From contig NZ_DHDZ01000015.1 in the NCBI RefSeq assembly GCF_002399615.1, positions 16,980 through 80,979 on the forward strand: a stretch of DNA of 64,000 nt. Direction: 5' to 3'. This DNA is from Pedobacter sp. UBA4863 (GTDB lineage Bacteria > Bacteroidota > Bacteroidia > Sphingobacteriales > Sphingobacteriaceae). Positions 26,341 through 35,876 of this stretch are shown piece after piece. The position numbers were made by a program, and so were the translations under genes. The first letter of the stretch is position 1. Each line of letters starts with the position of its first letter. The notes below the pieces were generated by a model. It saw only the letters and a list, made by a program, of their open reading frames with translations. It did not search any database and was not told the origin of the DNA.

Positions 26341-26811
26341 GGCTTAAAGTTAATAAAATGTTTTTTGGCCCATCATTATAAATTAATTACACATGAGTTA
26401 GTAGTGATTAAGAACCTGTTTTAAAAAGGCTAACGGCTTGTTTTAGCGTATTTAATAATCGAACTCAGATTTTCAATTAAAAAAAATCAAACTAAAATCA
26501 AACACAGAGTAAATACAGATTAAACAGGTATATTATTTATGTTCTACCCAAATTTCATCCGAGTTTGATAAAAATAAACCTCTTGTAAATTTAACCGCAC
26601 ATCTGTGCCAATTTTCGGGATACATCTTCCAAATGCACAACGGGTATAGTATTGCTATTTTTACTACTTAATAATTCTAAGTAAGTACATAAGCCTAAAA
26701 ATTTTTTAGGCAATTTAGGTAGTTTATGAGGTTATTGTAACTATTTACAAATAATGTAGCCTCTTTCTTTAAATTTACCGTCTATATAGTAATCACACGA
26801 TTTTACATATT
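26341..26811. other. Gene-free AT-rich interval with one perfect hairpin
   Basis: No convincing ORF or RNA gene is seen. The one clear structure is GCCTAAAA-ATT-TTTTAGGC (26693-26711), an 8-bp perfect stem about 100 bases before the MG2-domain gene. A stretch near 26500-26620 with ACAGAGTAAATACAG and CACATCTGTGCC looks like a decayed copy of the CACAGATG-type intergenic repeat at 62223. A divergent promoter region for the flanking genes must lie here. Confidence 0.5.
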
Positions 26812-29175
26812 ATGAAGAAATTATTAATAGTTATTTTAAGCTTTTTCGCAATAAATGTTTTTGCACAAGATCCCCTAACAGAAAGGTTCCTTTTTTACTC
26901 GAAATCAATTAATGCAACCAACTTGTTTGTTCATTTCGATAAAAACGTTTATTCGAGTAATGAGACTGTTTGGTTTACAGGTTATTTAATTACCACGTCT
27001 AACATTAACAGGCATAAATTAATGTCAGTTTCTTTAATTAAGAATGATGACCAAAAAGTAGTGTTAGAAGATCGCTTTCTTATGCAAAACGGGCTTTCTT
27101 ATGGTAACCTTGTTATTCCAGATTCTATACCGCCCGGGCAATACCGTTTACTCGCCATCACAGATTATCAAATAAATAAACAACCTGAGGTAATGTTTTC
27201 GCAGCCCATTACTATTAAATCTGTGTTAGAACCTCCGTTTAAAGCTAGTATGAAAATATTAGAAACCAATGCCGATCAAACAAAAATATTGGTTTCGGCC
27301 ACTACTGCCGACAATAGATTTTTGCCAAAACCAACAGATATTAACTATAAATATGGCAAAGTTGAAAATACCGTAAAAACAGATGGTTCGGGACAGGCCA
27401 TTATTACCCTAGCTACCACAGAAAGCTTAGCCGATCCAACACTTTACGTGAAGTTAAGGTATGGCAAAGACAGCACTTCTTTAAATATGCCTTTGCAGCA
27501 GCAACATAAAGCTGCAGCTAGTGTGAAGTTTTATCCAGAAGGAGGTAATTTAGTTACAGGATTGATAAATAATGTGGCTTTAGAAGTAAAAAACCATCAG
27601 GAAACCCCCATTGCAGTAAAAGCTTATTTGTTTAAAAACGATATACCTGTAGATTCTTCAATTAGTACCAATGCACGTGGTTTAGGAACATTTCAGTTAT
27701 TTGTAGAAACAGGCGCAAAATATAGCTTTAAGGTAATCGGTAAAAACTTAAAAGACACTTTGTTTTATTTGCCTAAACCTATAGAAAACGGTATTGTATT
27801 AAATGTAACCAATGCGGTTGTTAACGATACGCTCAAAATTACTATGAGAGCAAAAACGCAACAAGAAATAGGCATAAGGGTACACAATTTTAAAACAAGC
27901 TTTTTATATACAAAATATACCGCACAAGCAGGTTTAAGAACGCTAAAAATACCTTTAAATCAGGTGCCTAAAGGTTTGGCAAGCATTACTATAACCGACG
28001 GCGAAGAACGCCCATTGGCAGAGCGTATTTTCTTTGCTCATTATACTAATTCAGACAGGCTTGGAATAGCTGTAGATAAAGCAATTTATGGTCCTCGAGA
28101 AAAAATAAATTTAAAACTCGGAATAAAAGGTATAGACCAAAAAGCATTGGTTTCTATTGCTGTTGTACAAGATGCTAGAATAGCGCAAGAAAAAATGACG
28201 GACATAGAGAGCTATACTTATTTGAATAGTCAACTGGCTGATATCTTCAATAATTCAAAGGGCAGTGTATTGAAAGACAGACAATATTTAGAAGAATTGT
28301 TATTGGTAAAGGGTTGGAGAAGATACAAGTGGAGCGAGTTATTGGCAGCTAAGGCAACCGATACTGTAAAAAAGACGAATAACCTAAACATAATGGGGTA
28401 TTTAACAAAATCAAGAAAGCCTATAAACAAGTCTGTTTCTATAGGTGCCCTAGGTGATGAAAGAATGAGACTTCTTGACACAGATAAGAAAGGTGTTTTT
28501 AATTTTAATGTCCCAGAATTGTACACCACTGCAGGGAAGAAGATGTTTTTTTTCTTAAGCAAAAACGAAGACCCATCCCTAAAGTTTGGTGTAGAGAATG
28601 AATTGTTAGATGCTAGCCAGAAAATTGCCCTAAATCCAAATGCTTATGCAAAACAAGCCATTGCACCAATGGAGAGTAATATCGATCTTTTTGTAAAATC
28701 AAACGAAAAATCTATCCGTTTACAAGAGGTAACCATTACCGGAAAAAACTCTGGTAGGGGACTGCGGGGGGCTAATGCCTGTGGAGATTATGTTTGTAGT
28801 TATGGTGTCTTTAATTGTAGAAATCACTATGGGGATAACAACATTACACAGCCAATACCAGGTAAGGTTTATAGAATAGACGGCGTATCTAGGGCCTATC
28901 CGGGCTGTAACGTAACCGATGACAATATTTTCTTTAAAACCGAAGGCATACATATTCATAAAGAATTTTATGTAGATAGCTACAAAGATCCTGTTGAGCC
29001 TGCCTATTTCACCACGCTGTTTTGGAAATATGCATTGGTTTTAGACAAAAATAAAGAAGCTAGTCTAGATTTTTATAGTACAGATATTACGGGTAAGTTT
29101 AGGGTAGTGGTGCAAGGAATTACCGATACACAAGTAATATATGGCGAAAAATTTTTCGAGGTAAAAAAGAAATAA
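26812..29175 (+). CDS. Secreted MG2-domain (macroglobulin-like) protein of unknown function
   Basis: A 787-residue protein with a signal peptide (NVFAQ, about residue 19). The first 100 residues contain VHFDKNVYSSNETVWFTGYL, the hallmark of a macroglobulin MG2-type domain that precedes TonB-receptor-plug-like modules in a large Bacteroidetes family. A second MG-like segment begins around residue 420 (VDKAIYGPREKINLKLGIKG). The C-terminal third has a cysteine cluster, GANACGDYVCSYGVFNCRNH and YPGC, conserved in this family by my recollection. No barrel or T9SS domain is visible, so it is probably periplasmic or outer-membrane associated. Function unknown. Confidence 0.75.
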   Translation: MKKLLIVILSFFAINVFAQDPLTERFLFYSKSINATNLFVHFDKNVYSSNETVWFTGYLITTSNINRHKLMSVSLIKNDDQKVVLEDRFLMQNGLSYGNLVIPDSIPPGQYRLLAITDYQINKQPEVMFSQPITIKSVLEPPFKASMKILETNADQTKILVSATTADNRFLPKPTDINYKYGKVENTVKTDGSGQAIITLATTESLADPTLYVKLRYGKDSTSLNMPLQQQHKAAASVKFYPEGGNLVTGLINNVALEVKNHQETPIAVKAYLFKNDIPVDSSISTNARGLGTFQLFVETGAKYSFKVIGKNLKDTLFYLPKPIENGIVLNVTNAVVNDTLKITMRAKTQQEIGIRVHNFKTSFLYTKYTAQAGLRTLKIPLNQVPKGLASITITDGEERPLAERIFFAHYTNSDRLGIAVDKAIYGPREKINLKLGIKGIDQKALVSIAVVQDARIAQEKMTDIESYTYLNSQLADIFNNSKGSVLKDRQYLEELLLVKGWRRYKWSELLAAKATDTVKKTNNLNIMGYLTKSRKPINKSVSIGALGDERMRLLDTDKKGVFNFNVPELYTTAGKKMFFFLSKNEDPSLKFGVENELLDASQKIALNPNAYAKQAIAPMESNIDLFVKSNEKSIRLQEVTITGKNSGRGLRGANACGDYVCSYGVFNCRNHYGDNNITQPIPGKVYRIDGVSRAYPGCNVTDDNIFFKTEGIHIHKEFYVDSYKDPVEPAYFTTLFWKYALVLDKNKEASLDFYSTDITGKFRVVVQGITDTQVIYGEKFFEVKKK

Positions 29176-29187
29176 AACATAGTGTTG

Positions 29188-29215
29188 CCGCCAGTAGAGG
29201 TTAATTTGCTGGCGG
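29188..29215. repeat. GC-rich hairpin after the MG2-domain gene
   Basis: CCGCCAG (29188-29194) and CTGGCGG (29209-29215) form a 7-bp GC-rich stem about 12 bases after the stop codon, with no T-run. It is a possible factor-dependent terminator or mRNA end. Confidence 0.45.
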
Positions 29216-29336
29216 TGCTACGCTAAATCATTTTATTGATAGAACAGCGCAACTAAAACGTGTTTTCTTAAACCAAAGAATAGCAAATTTGTTCATACGG
29301 AGTTTTTCAAGCTATTTAAAATTAATAACTTGCCGT

Positions 29337-30416
29337 ATGAAATTAAAACTATTCTTTTTAACGATAGTTGCTCTTTGGAGTTTAACTACGTTAGCGCAAG
29401 AGAAAAGGCTAGCTACTATTGCACAAGAATATGGCTTGCCCGGAATGCAGGTAGTTCATGTAAAAAAAGGCAAACAACGCTCTTTGGTTTACGGTAAAAA
29501 GAACACCGATTCTACAGCACTTATTACCGAGCATACGGTTTTTCAGGCCGCCTCGTTAACCAAAGTAATTACTGCCTATACATTTTTCAGGTTGTATGAC
29601 CAAGGCTTAATAAAATTAGATCAACCGCTAGCGTCTTATTTTACATATAGCCGTTTGGCAAATAATGTAGCGGGGAAGTTGGTTACTGCTAGAATGGTAC
29701 TAACCCATAGAACGGGTTTCTTAAATTGGGAAGGGCCAGTTGGCAGTGCTGCTTGGTACCAAACGCCTTTAAATAATCAGTTTGAGCCTGGTGCACAATA
29801 TAAATATTCTGGCGAAGGCTTTTATTACTTACAGTTAGTAATGGAAAAAGTAACTGGAAAATCTTTTAGGGAGTTGGTGCAACAAGAGGTTTTGGATCCT
29901 TTAGGGATGAAAAATTCTGATATGCAATGGAACGACGAGAAATTTAAAGACTTTTCTTACGGGCATTACGATGCAAAAAAAGTACGAAGATTAGCCAAAT
30001 GGAGTTATACCAATGCCGCATATACTTTATACACCACCGCAACAGACTATACTAAATTTGTACAGCAGGCTTTGGTGCTGGGTAAAGGCCTAAAACCAAA
30101 AACCTATCAATTAATGGTGAACAAGGCAAACGAAGCACAAAAAGAAGTAGGTGTTTTAAGTGAAGACGATAAACATGTACCAGTGGCCCTTGGAATGAGG
30201 ATACAGTACAACGAAACTGGAACTTGGTTGTGGCATACGGGATCAAATCCTGGATTTAGATGCTTTTTTATCGTTAACCCCAAAACAAAAGAGAGTTTGG
30301 TAGGTTTTAGCAATGCTGATAGCGGAATGCCTGCTTTTAATGCTTTAATGGAAGCTTTTTTGGCGAAAGGGCAAACCTTTTGGGCTTATAAATGGCGAAA
30401 CGGAGAACTTGATTAA
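29337..30416 (+). CDS. Secreted serine hydrolase (beta-lactamase fold)
   Basis: A 359-residue protein from ATG 29337 with a signal peptide (TTLA-Q, residue 20); the upstream TTG extension to 29289 lacks a signal peptide and is ignored. Motifs are S73-L-T-K76, Y157-S-G159 (the usual YxN asparagine is glycine) and W-H-T-G near residue 299. It is shorter than its relatives in the peptide locus, with no C-terminal module. Penicillin-binding-fold hydrolases without YxN are often esterases or peptidases. Stand-alone gene; substrate unknown. Confidence 0.85.
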   Translation: MKLKLFFLTIVALWSLTTLAQEKRLATIAQEYGLPGMQVVHVKKGKQRSLVYGKKNTDSTALITEHTVFQAASLTKVITAYTFFRLYDQGLIKLDQPLASYFTYSRLANNVAGKLVTARMVLTHRTGFLNWEGPVGSAAWYQTPLNNQFEPGAQYKYSGEGFYYLQLVMEKVTGKSFRELVQQEVLDPLGMKNSDMQWNDEKFKDFSYGHYDAKKVRRLAKWSYTNAAYTLYTTATDYTKFVQQALVLGKGLKPKTYQLMVNKANEAQKEVGVLSEDDKHVPVALGMRIQYNETGTWLWHTGSNPGFRCFFIVNPKTKESLVGFSNADSGMPAFNALMEAFLAKGQTFWAYKWRNGELD

Positions 30417-30450
30417 TGATAATGGAGCGGCACTGTAATCATGGAGGTGC

Positions 30451-31350
30451 TTAGCTCTCTAGTTCCCAAACCATTACTTTTTTATCATCGCCAGTAGAAA
30501 TTAATTTGCTGCCATCGTGGCTCCATGTTAATTTATTGATAGAATGGCTGTGTCCAATACCCATTTTTTCTATGTTAATGATTTTGTAAAGTTTAAAATT
30601 TTCCGCGTCCCAAAGTTTAATGCTCTTGTCTTGACTGGCCGTAGCAAAAAGGGCTAGGCTAGGGTGAAAAACAATATCGTAAATACCAAACAGATGAGCA
30701 GGGATATTTTTACTTAATTCGTAGTTCGGTAAACGCCAAACTTTCAATTGCGCATCCCTACTTCCAGAAATTAGGTATTCCCCTTTAGGATGATAGGCCA
30801 ACGCAGTAATTCCAAGCGTATGCTCAGTTAGTATTTGTTTTAAACTGTAATCGTGAGAGTTATAAATATGTATCGTGCCATCTTTACATCCAAAGGCAAT
30901 TTCTTTTTCATCTGGAGAAACGGCCATACAGCGTACCGTATCAGACGAAATAGGAAGTTTATACAGTTCCTTAAAATCGTGAAGAGACCAAATTGCAACA
31001 GTGCCGTCTTCACTACTGGTGAGCAACTCTTTTTTTTGTGCAAGCGTTGTCATCGCAAAAATAGGCTTCGGATGAGCGTTTACTCTAGCAATTACCTCTT
31101 GTTTTATAAAATCAAATACCGAAAAAGCACCACTTCTTTCGGCAATAAATAACTGATTGTTATAATTGTGCAAATAATAAACAGAACTCTGTACAGGCAT
31201 TTTTACCATCACAAAAGCCATTTTATTCAACGACCATTCTACTACACCTTTATCGTTTCCGGCGGTAAAGAAAATCCCTTCTTTGTCAGATTTTACTAAA
31301 GCATAAACAGGGTTTTGGTGTCCGGTAAAAGTGTGTAGGTGTTTTAGCAT
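30451..31350 (-). CDS. WD40 repeat protein
   Basis: A 299-residue protein from ATG 31350; the 12 codons upstream do not look like repeat sequence. Seven blade-like repeats of about 40 residues can be traced, each with GH...(V/I)..(L/F)......(L/F).(T/S)(A/G)..D..(V/I)..W, for example GHQNPVYALVKSDKEGIFFT, LLTSSEDGTVAIW and FATASQDKSIKLWD. It should form a single seven-bladed propeller used as a cytoplasmic protein-protein scaffold. It is divergent from the carotenoid regulator, but no functional link is shown. Confidence 0.9.
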   Translation of the reverse strand: MLKHLHTFTGHQNPVYALVKSDKEGIFFTAGNDKGVVEWSLNKMAFVMVKMPVQSSVYYLHNYNNQLFIAERSGAFSVFDFIKQEVIARVNAHPKPIFAMTTLAQKKELLTSSEDGTVAIWSLHDFKELYKLPISSDTVRCMAVSPDEKEIAFGCKDGTIHIYNSHDYSLKQILTEHTLGITALAYHPKGEYLISGSRDAQLKVWRLPNYELSKNIPAHLFGIYDIVFHPSLALFATASQDKSIKLWDAENFKLYKIINIEKMGIGHSHSINKLTWSHDGSKLISTGDDKKVMVWELES

Positions 31351-31446
31351 AATACAAAAGTAATCTTCTAAAAGTAATTTTAGCAAAAGAGGATAGTTTT
31401 TGACAAGCCATTGTCATTCCTAATGAATTATTCATCTAAAAACAAT

Positions 31447-31483
31447 TTTTGTTTAAATTTGTATTCTTTTAACTTAAACAAAA
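31447..31483 (+). promoter_or_regulatory. Putative CarH-type operator and promoter upstream of the regulator gene
   Basis: TTTTGTTTAA (31447-31456) and TTAAACAAAA (31474-31483) are perfect inverted halves separated by 17 bases. TAAATTTG (31454-31461), a match to the TAnnTTTG promoter element, overlaps the left half. The same two halves, 16 bases apart, precede the crt operon at 32447-32482. A site of autoregulation by the MerR/B12 protein is inferred. Confidence 0.65.
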
Positions 31484-31495
31484 CATACTGCATTG

Positions 31496-32377
31496 ATGGG
31501 GGTATCAGCTAAGTATTCTATAAAAGAACTCGAGCTCTTGACAGGCATTCGTGCGGCTACGCTACGGATGTGGGAGAAGCGATATGAAATTATTAAACCT
31601 TTAAGAACACAAACAAATATCCGCTATTATGGCAATGAGCATCTTAAGTTATTGCTTAATGTAAATATCCTGAACAGGAACGGCATCAAAATATCTCATA
31701 TAGCCAAAATGAGTTCATACGAAATGTCTGAAAAGGTAAAAGGTTTGAGCTTCGTAAAAACTGGGGATGATGATCTTTTCGATGGTTTAATGCTCAGTAT
31801 GATTGATCTGGACGAAATCCTGTTTCATCAAACATTTTATGAAGCTGTTGCTCGATTGGGTTTTGAAAATGCTATCAATAACATCATTTTTCCGTTTTTT
31901 AACAGAATTGGAATTATGTGGCAAATTGATGCGATTAACCCTGCGCAAGAACATTTTCTTAGCAATATGGTGAGACAGAAATTGATTGTCGCTATAGATA
32001 AAACCCCTACAAAGATTAGCGCTTCTGCTAAAAAGGTGCTAATGTTCTTGCCAGAAAATGAGCTTCATGAACTCGGTATGCTTTTTCTAAATTATCTACT
32101 TAAAAATAAAGGTTACCGTACTATTTATTTAGGACAAGCAGTTCCATTAACAGATTTACAAAAAATATTGGAGATTAGTAACCCCGATATTTTGGTGGCG
32201 AATGTTTCTAATTCGATGTCTATGGGCGATATGGACACCTTTATCGATAAATTGAAGATAGTACCTGCTACAATACATATATATATAGCTAGCGTTGATA
32301 TTTTTGAAGAAAAGCCACACCTGGCTGCAAATTTCAAAATATTTGAAAGCCTAAAAAGCTTAAAGGACGAGTTTTAA
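31496..32377 (+). CDS. CarH-like MerR regulator with B12-binding domain
   Basis: A 293-residue protein from ATG 31496 (a TTG precedes it). Residues 5-75 are a MerR winged helix (YSIKELELLTGIRAATLRMW, then EKRY). Residues 90-165 are the helical B12 cap with W142-x9-E152-H153. Residues 175-290 are the Rossmann-like B12 domain with E189-L-H191-E-L-G, corresponding to the DxHxxG motif whose histidine ligates cobalt. In CarH, adenosyl-B12 holds a DNA-bound tetramer that light breaks apart, releasing carotenoid genes. The key residues are present, so light-controlled repression of the adjacent crt operon is a sound prediction, not a demonstrated fact. Confidence 0.88.
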   Translation: MGVSAKYSIKELELLTGIRAATLRMWEKRYEIIKPLRTQTNIRYYGNEHLKLLLNVNILNRNGIKISHIAKMSSYEMSEKVKGLSFVKTGDDDLFDGLMLSMIDLDEILFHQTFYEAVARLGFENAINNIIFPFFNRIGIMWQIDAINPAQEHFLSNMVRQKLIVAIDKTPTKISASAKKVLMFLPENELHELGMLFLNYLLKNKGYRTIYLGQAVPLTDLQKILEISNPDILVANVSNSMSMGDMDTFIDKLKIVPATIHIYIASVDIFEEKPHLAANFKIFESLKSLKDEF

Positions 32378-32446
32378 CATTAGTTATATTACCTTAAGTT
32401 TTGTGAAAAACACTTATCCACTGTAATGCGCTTGTGTAATATTTTA

Positions 32447-32482
32447 TTTTGTTTAACTTTTTTTTAAAAAAATTAAACAAAA
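32447..32482 (+). promoter_or_regulatory. Putative CarH-type operator upstream of the carotenoid operon
   Basis: TTTTGTTTAA (32447-32456) and TTAAACAAAA (32473-32482) form a perfect inverted repeat with a 16-base AT-rich spacer. The same halves occur upstream of the MerR/B12 regulator gene. A near match to the -7 element, TATTTTG (32445-32451), overlaps the left half, as expected for a repressor site. Confidence 0.68.
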
Positions 32483-32513
32483 TAAATGTATGTTTGTTCG
32501 TTTTTATAGAAAG

Positions 32514-33998
32514 ATGACAGTTAACATGCCTACACATTCTATTATTATTGGAGCAGGTTTTGCAGGCTTAAGTGCTGCTATAACTTTGGCGCATAAAGGC
32601 CATAGAGTTACCGTTATTGAGAAAAACACTACAGTTGGAGGAAGGGCAAGAGTACTCAAAAAAGATGGTTTTACTTTCGATATGGGGCCTAGTTGGTATT
32701 GGATGCCAGAAGTTATGGAAAACTTCTTCAATCAATTTGGACGTTCAACTGCAGATTATTTCGAACTTATAAGGTTAGATCCATCTTACCAAGTAATTTA
32801 TGCAAACGGTGAGGTGCTACCCATTCCGGCAAATTATGAAAAATTACAAGATACCCTTGAAAAAATAGAGCAGGGAAGCGCCCATCAGCTGGATAAGTTT
32901 TTAGCAGAGGCCAAATACAAATATGAAATGGGTATTAATGAGTTTGTGCAGAAACCTGGGCTAAGTATTTTAGAGTTTGCGCACCTAAAAGTGTTAAAAT
33001 CCCTTACAAAGTTAGATTTACTTCAGCCTTTTTCTAAACATGTTCGTCGTTATTTTAATTCGCCAAAAATATTAACGCTTTTGGAGTTTCCGGTTTTATT
33101 TCTTGGTGCTATGCCAAAAAAGATACCAGCATTGTATAGCATGATGAATTATGCTGATGTTATGCTAGGTACATGGTACCCACTAGGTGGGTTTAGTAAA
33201 CTTGCTGAAGCAATGCACGCTTTAGCGATTGAAAAAGGCGTTGAATTTAAATTAGGTACTAGCGTAACAGCTATTAAGGTAGATAATGATAAAGCTACTG
33301 AAGTAATTACCGCAAATGGTGCTATAACTGCAGATCTAGTTATTGGGGCCGGAGATTATCATCACATAGATCAACATTTGTTACCAAAATCACATCGTAA
33401 TTATTCCGAAAACTATTGGGCGAAGCGGGTAATGGCGCCCTCATGTTTGTTATATTATATTGGGGTAAACAAAAAAATACCAAAATTGCGACATCATAAT
33501 TTATTCTTCGAAAATGATTTTGAGCAGCACGCAAAGGCAATTTATGAACAACCAGCGTGGCCAAAAAATCCATTGTATTACGTGTGTTGTACGTCTAAAA
33601 CTGACGCCTCTGTAGCGCCAGAAGGCATGGAAAATTTGTTTTTGCTTATTCCAGTAGCGCCCGGCCTTAAAGATACAGAAGAAATTCGTGAGCGCTATTT
33701 TAATGAGCTAGTACAGCGGTTAGAGGATTTTTGTGGCGAGAAGTTTAAGGAAAATATCATTTCTAAAACTACCTATGCTTATACTGATTTTGTAAGCGAT
33801 TACAATGCCTTTAAAGGTAATGCTTATGGTTTGGCAAACACTTTAACACAAACTGCTGTATTGAAACCATCTATCAGAAATAAAAAAATAAAGAATTTAT
33901 ACTATACAGGTCAGCTTACTGTTCCTGGTCCTGGTGTTCCGCCAGCCATCATTTCCGGGCAATTAGTAGCCAATTACATTGTAAAGCATCAGAAATAA
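32514..33998 (+). CDS. crtI: Phytoene desaturase
   Basis: A 494-residue flavoprotein from ATG 32514; ATGs at 32490 and 32526 are alternatives. I prefer one that leaves room for the operator and transcription start at about 32447-32482. The FAD-binding motif IIIGAGFAGLSAAITLAHKG begins near residue 9, followed by VIEKNTTVGGRARV. The C-terminal signature YYTGQLTVPGPGVPPAIISG is the bacterial CrtI pattern. It converts phytoene stepwise to lycopene at the membrane. First gene of the carotenoid operon; crtB begins 3 bases after its stop. Confidence 0.94.
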   Translation: MTVNMPTHSIIIGAGFAGLSAAITLAHKGHRVTVIEKNTTVGGRARVLKKDGFTFDMGPSWYWMPEVMENFFNQFGRSTADYFELIRLDPSYQVIYANGEVLPIPANYEKLQDTLEKIEQGSAHQLDKFLAEAKYKYEMGINEFVQKPGLSILEFAHLKVLKSLTKLDLLQPFSKHVRRYFNSPKILTLLEFPVLFLGAMPKKIPALYSMMNYADVMLGTWYPLGGFSKLAEAMHALAIEKGVEFKLGTSVTAIKVDNDKATEVITANGAITADLVIGAGDYHHIDQHLLPKSHRNYSENYWAKRVMAPSCLLYYIGVNKKIPKLRHHNLFFENDFEQHAKAIYEQPAWPKNPLYYVCCTSKTDASVAPEGMENLFLLIPVAPGLKDTEEIRERYFNELVQRLEDFCGEKFKENIISKTTYAYTDFVSDYNAFKGNAYGLANTLTQTAVLKPSIRNKKIKNLYYTGQLTVPGPGVPPAIISGQLVANYIVKHQK

Positions 33999-34001
33999 GT
34001 T

Positions 34002-34856
34002 ATGAAAGCACTATTTGATCAGGTTTCAGCAAAATGCAGTCAAATCACTACGCAAAAATATAGTACTTCTTTTACCTTAGGTATTAAATTTTTATCGCCA
34101 ACTATTCGTTCAGCTATTTTTGCTATTTATGGCTTTGTGAGATTGGCAGATGAGGTTGTAGATTCTTTTCATGATTATGATAGAAAAGGGCTTTTGGCGC
34201 AATTAAGGGCAGAGACCTATGTTGCGTTACAAAATAAAATCAGCTTAAATCCAATCATCAATAGTTTTCAGCAAGCAGTACATCAATACCAAATAGATGT
34301 AGCATTAATTGAAGCTTTTTTAGATAGTATGGAGATGGATTTGCACAAACAAGTTTATACCAAACAGCTATACGATAAATATATTTTTGGATCTGCAGAA
34401 GTGGTGGGATTGATGTGTTTGAGAGTATTCTGTAATGGCGATGATAATGAATATGGCCAACTGCGCCATGCTGCAATGAAGTTGGGTGCCGCTTTCCAGA
34501 AAGTTAATTTTTTGAGAGATATTAAAGCAGACCATTATGAATTGGGCAGAATGTACTTTCCGAATATGGATTTCAATTGCTTTACCGAAGAAGATAAAGC
34601 AATGATAGAACAAGAGATAAAAGCCGAGTTTGATGAAGCTTTGCAGGGAATTGTAAAATTGCCGAAACACGCTAAAAAGGGCGTGTATTTGGCCTATATT
34701 TATTACAAATCATTATTTAAGAAAATACAGGAAATTCCTGCTAAACAGATCATGGAAAAAAGGGCTAGAGTTCCTGATTTCCAAAAGGTGTTGCTAATGG
34801 TAAATGCCCTTTTTGTGCCGCAGGCTCCAGAAAAACTATCAGCAGATGTGGGCTAA
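34002..34856 (+). CDS. crtB: Phytoene synthase
   Basis: A 284-residue squalene/phytoene synthase. The two aspartate-rich substrate motifs are D50-E-V-V-D54 (RLADEVVDSF) and D173-I-K-A-D177 (FLRDIKADHYELGRMYFP). It joins two geranylgeranyl diphosphates head to head to give phytoene, the substrate of the upstream CrtI. It follows crtI by 3 bases and overlaps the next gene by 11. No GGPP synthase gene is present in this window, so that precursor enzyme must be encoded elsewhere. Confidence 0.94.
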   Translation: MKALFDQVSAKCSQITTQKYSTSFTLGIKFLSPTIRSAIFAIYGFVRLADEVVDSFHDYDRKGLLAQLRAETYVALQNKISLNPIINSFQQAVHQYQIDVALIEAFLDSMEMDLHKQVYTKQLYDKYIFGSAEVVGLMCLRVFCNGDDNEYGQLRHAAMKLGAAFQKVNFLRDIKADHYELGRMYFPNMDFNCFTEEDKAMIEQEIKAEFDEALQGIVKLPKHAKKGVYLAYIYYKSLFKKIQEIPAKQIMEKRARVPDFQKVLLMVNALFVPQAPEKLSADVG

Positions 34857-35349
34857 ACCAATTTTACTATTTATTTCTACGCTTTTTTTCATCTCTACCG
34901 AAACCTCCGGGCAAAACATTAGAACCATGTATGCGAAATCGGTAGAAAGTAAACAGATGGCTCAAAAACTACTATCTGTATTAGAAAAACAAGAACAAAG
35001 TGCTTTTGTGATAGGCTATGCTGGCGCCACTAAAATGATTATGGCCAAACACGTTTTCAATCCTTTTACTAAACTAAATTACTTTAATGCAGGAAAAAAA
35101 ATGTTGAATAAAGCAATAATTCAGGATCATAATAATTTAGAACTGGTGTTCTTAAGATATGCAACACAGGTTTTGGCACCAGCTATACTAAGATATAACG
35201 ATTACATCGAAATAGATAAAAAACAAATCTTGAAAGGTTTGAATAATGGAGAAATAGATCAGCAACTGGCTACAACCATTATTTCGTTTATGAAACAACA
35301 AAAATTAACACCTAAAGAAAAACAACAATTAACCGACTTAGCCAAGTGA
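34846..35349 (+). CDS. Exported protein of unknown function in the carotenoid operon
   Basis: A 167-residue protein from ATG 34846, inside the end of crtB; an upstream TTG/other start to 34804 would destroy the signal peptide. The N-terminus (MWAKPILLFISTLFFIS) followed by TETSGQNIR looks like a signal peptide. The rest is helical, with KQMAQKLLSVLEKQEQ and VFLRYATQVLAPAILRYNDY. I do not recognise a domain. It is translationally coupled to crtB and idi at both ends (11-base overlap before, 1-base overlap after). That suggests a role with carotenoids, for example in periplasmic placement or membrane assembly, but this is inference only. Confidence 0.7.
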   Translation: MWAKPILLFISTLFFISTETSGQNIRTMYAKSVESKQMAQKLLSVLEKQEQSAFVIGYAGATKMIMAKHVFNPFTKLNYFNAGKKMLNKAIIQDHNNLELVFLRYATQVLAPAILRYNDYIEIDKKQILKGLNNGEIDQQLATTIISFMKQQKLTPKEKQQLTDLAK

Positions 35350-35876
35350 TGGAAGAAGTAATTTTAGTAGATACGGAAGATAACGAGATAGGTTTGATGG
35401 AGAAGATGCAGGCACACCGTACAGCACAACTTCATCGTGCCTTTTCTGTTTTTTTATTAAATGATAAGGGAGAAATGCTGATGCAGCAACGTGCTTTAGA
35501 TAAATACCATTGCGGCGGCATGTGGACTAACGCCTGTTGTAGTCATCCGAGAGCTGGAGAGACTTTAAAAGCTGCTGTTGATAGGCGTTTGCAAGAAGAA
35601 ATGGGCATTGTTTGCGACACTAATTGGATTTATAGCTTTATCTACAAAGCTGATGTAGGCCAGGGGTTGTTTGAACATGAACTTGATCACGTCTTTTTTG
35701 GGAGATTTTCTGATGAACCAAAACCTAATAAAAATGAAGTTTCTGATTGGAAGTACCTTACATTGGAAGCGCTAAAGGCAGATATGAAGGTGAACGCAAC
35801 AAAATATACGCCCTGGTTTAAAATTATCTTGGCAGAAGTATTAGATAAAAATATATTAGCTAAGGTAGCCCAATGA
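35349..35876 (+). CDS. idi: Isopentenyl-diphosphate delta-isomerase (type I)
   Basis: A 175-residue Nudix-fold enzyme from ATG 35349, with a GTG just before. It has the active-site cysteine region GGMWTNACCSHPRAGE, the Nudix-like RRLQEEMGI, and the E-x-E segment LFEHELDHVF. It interconverts IPP and DMAPP, balancing the precursors for GGPP and hence carotenoids. Its start overlaps the previous stop (TGATG) and its stop overlaps the next start (ATGA). Assignment is firm. Confidence 0.95.
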   Translation: MEEVILVDTEDNEIGLMEKMQAHRTAQLHRAFSVFLLNDKGEMLMQQRALDKYHCGGMWTNACCSHPRAGETLKAAVDRRLQEEMGIVCDTNWIYSFIYKADVGQGLFEHELDHVFFGRFSDEPKPNKNEVSDWKYLTLEALKADMKVNATKYTPWFKIILAEVLDKNILAKVAQ

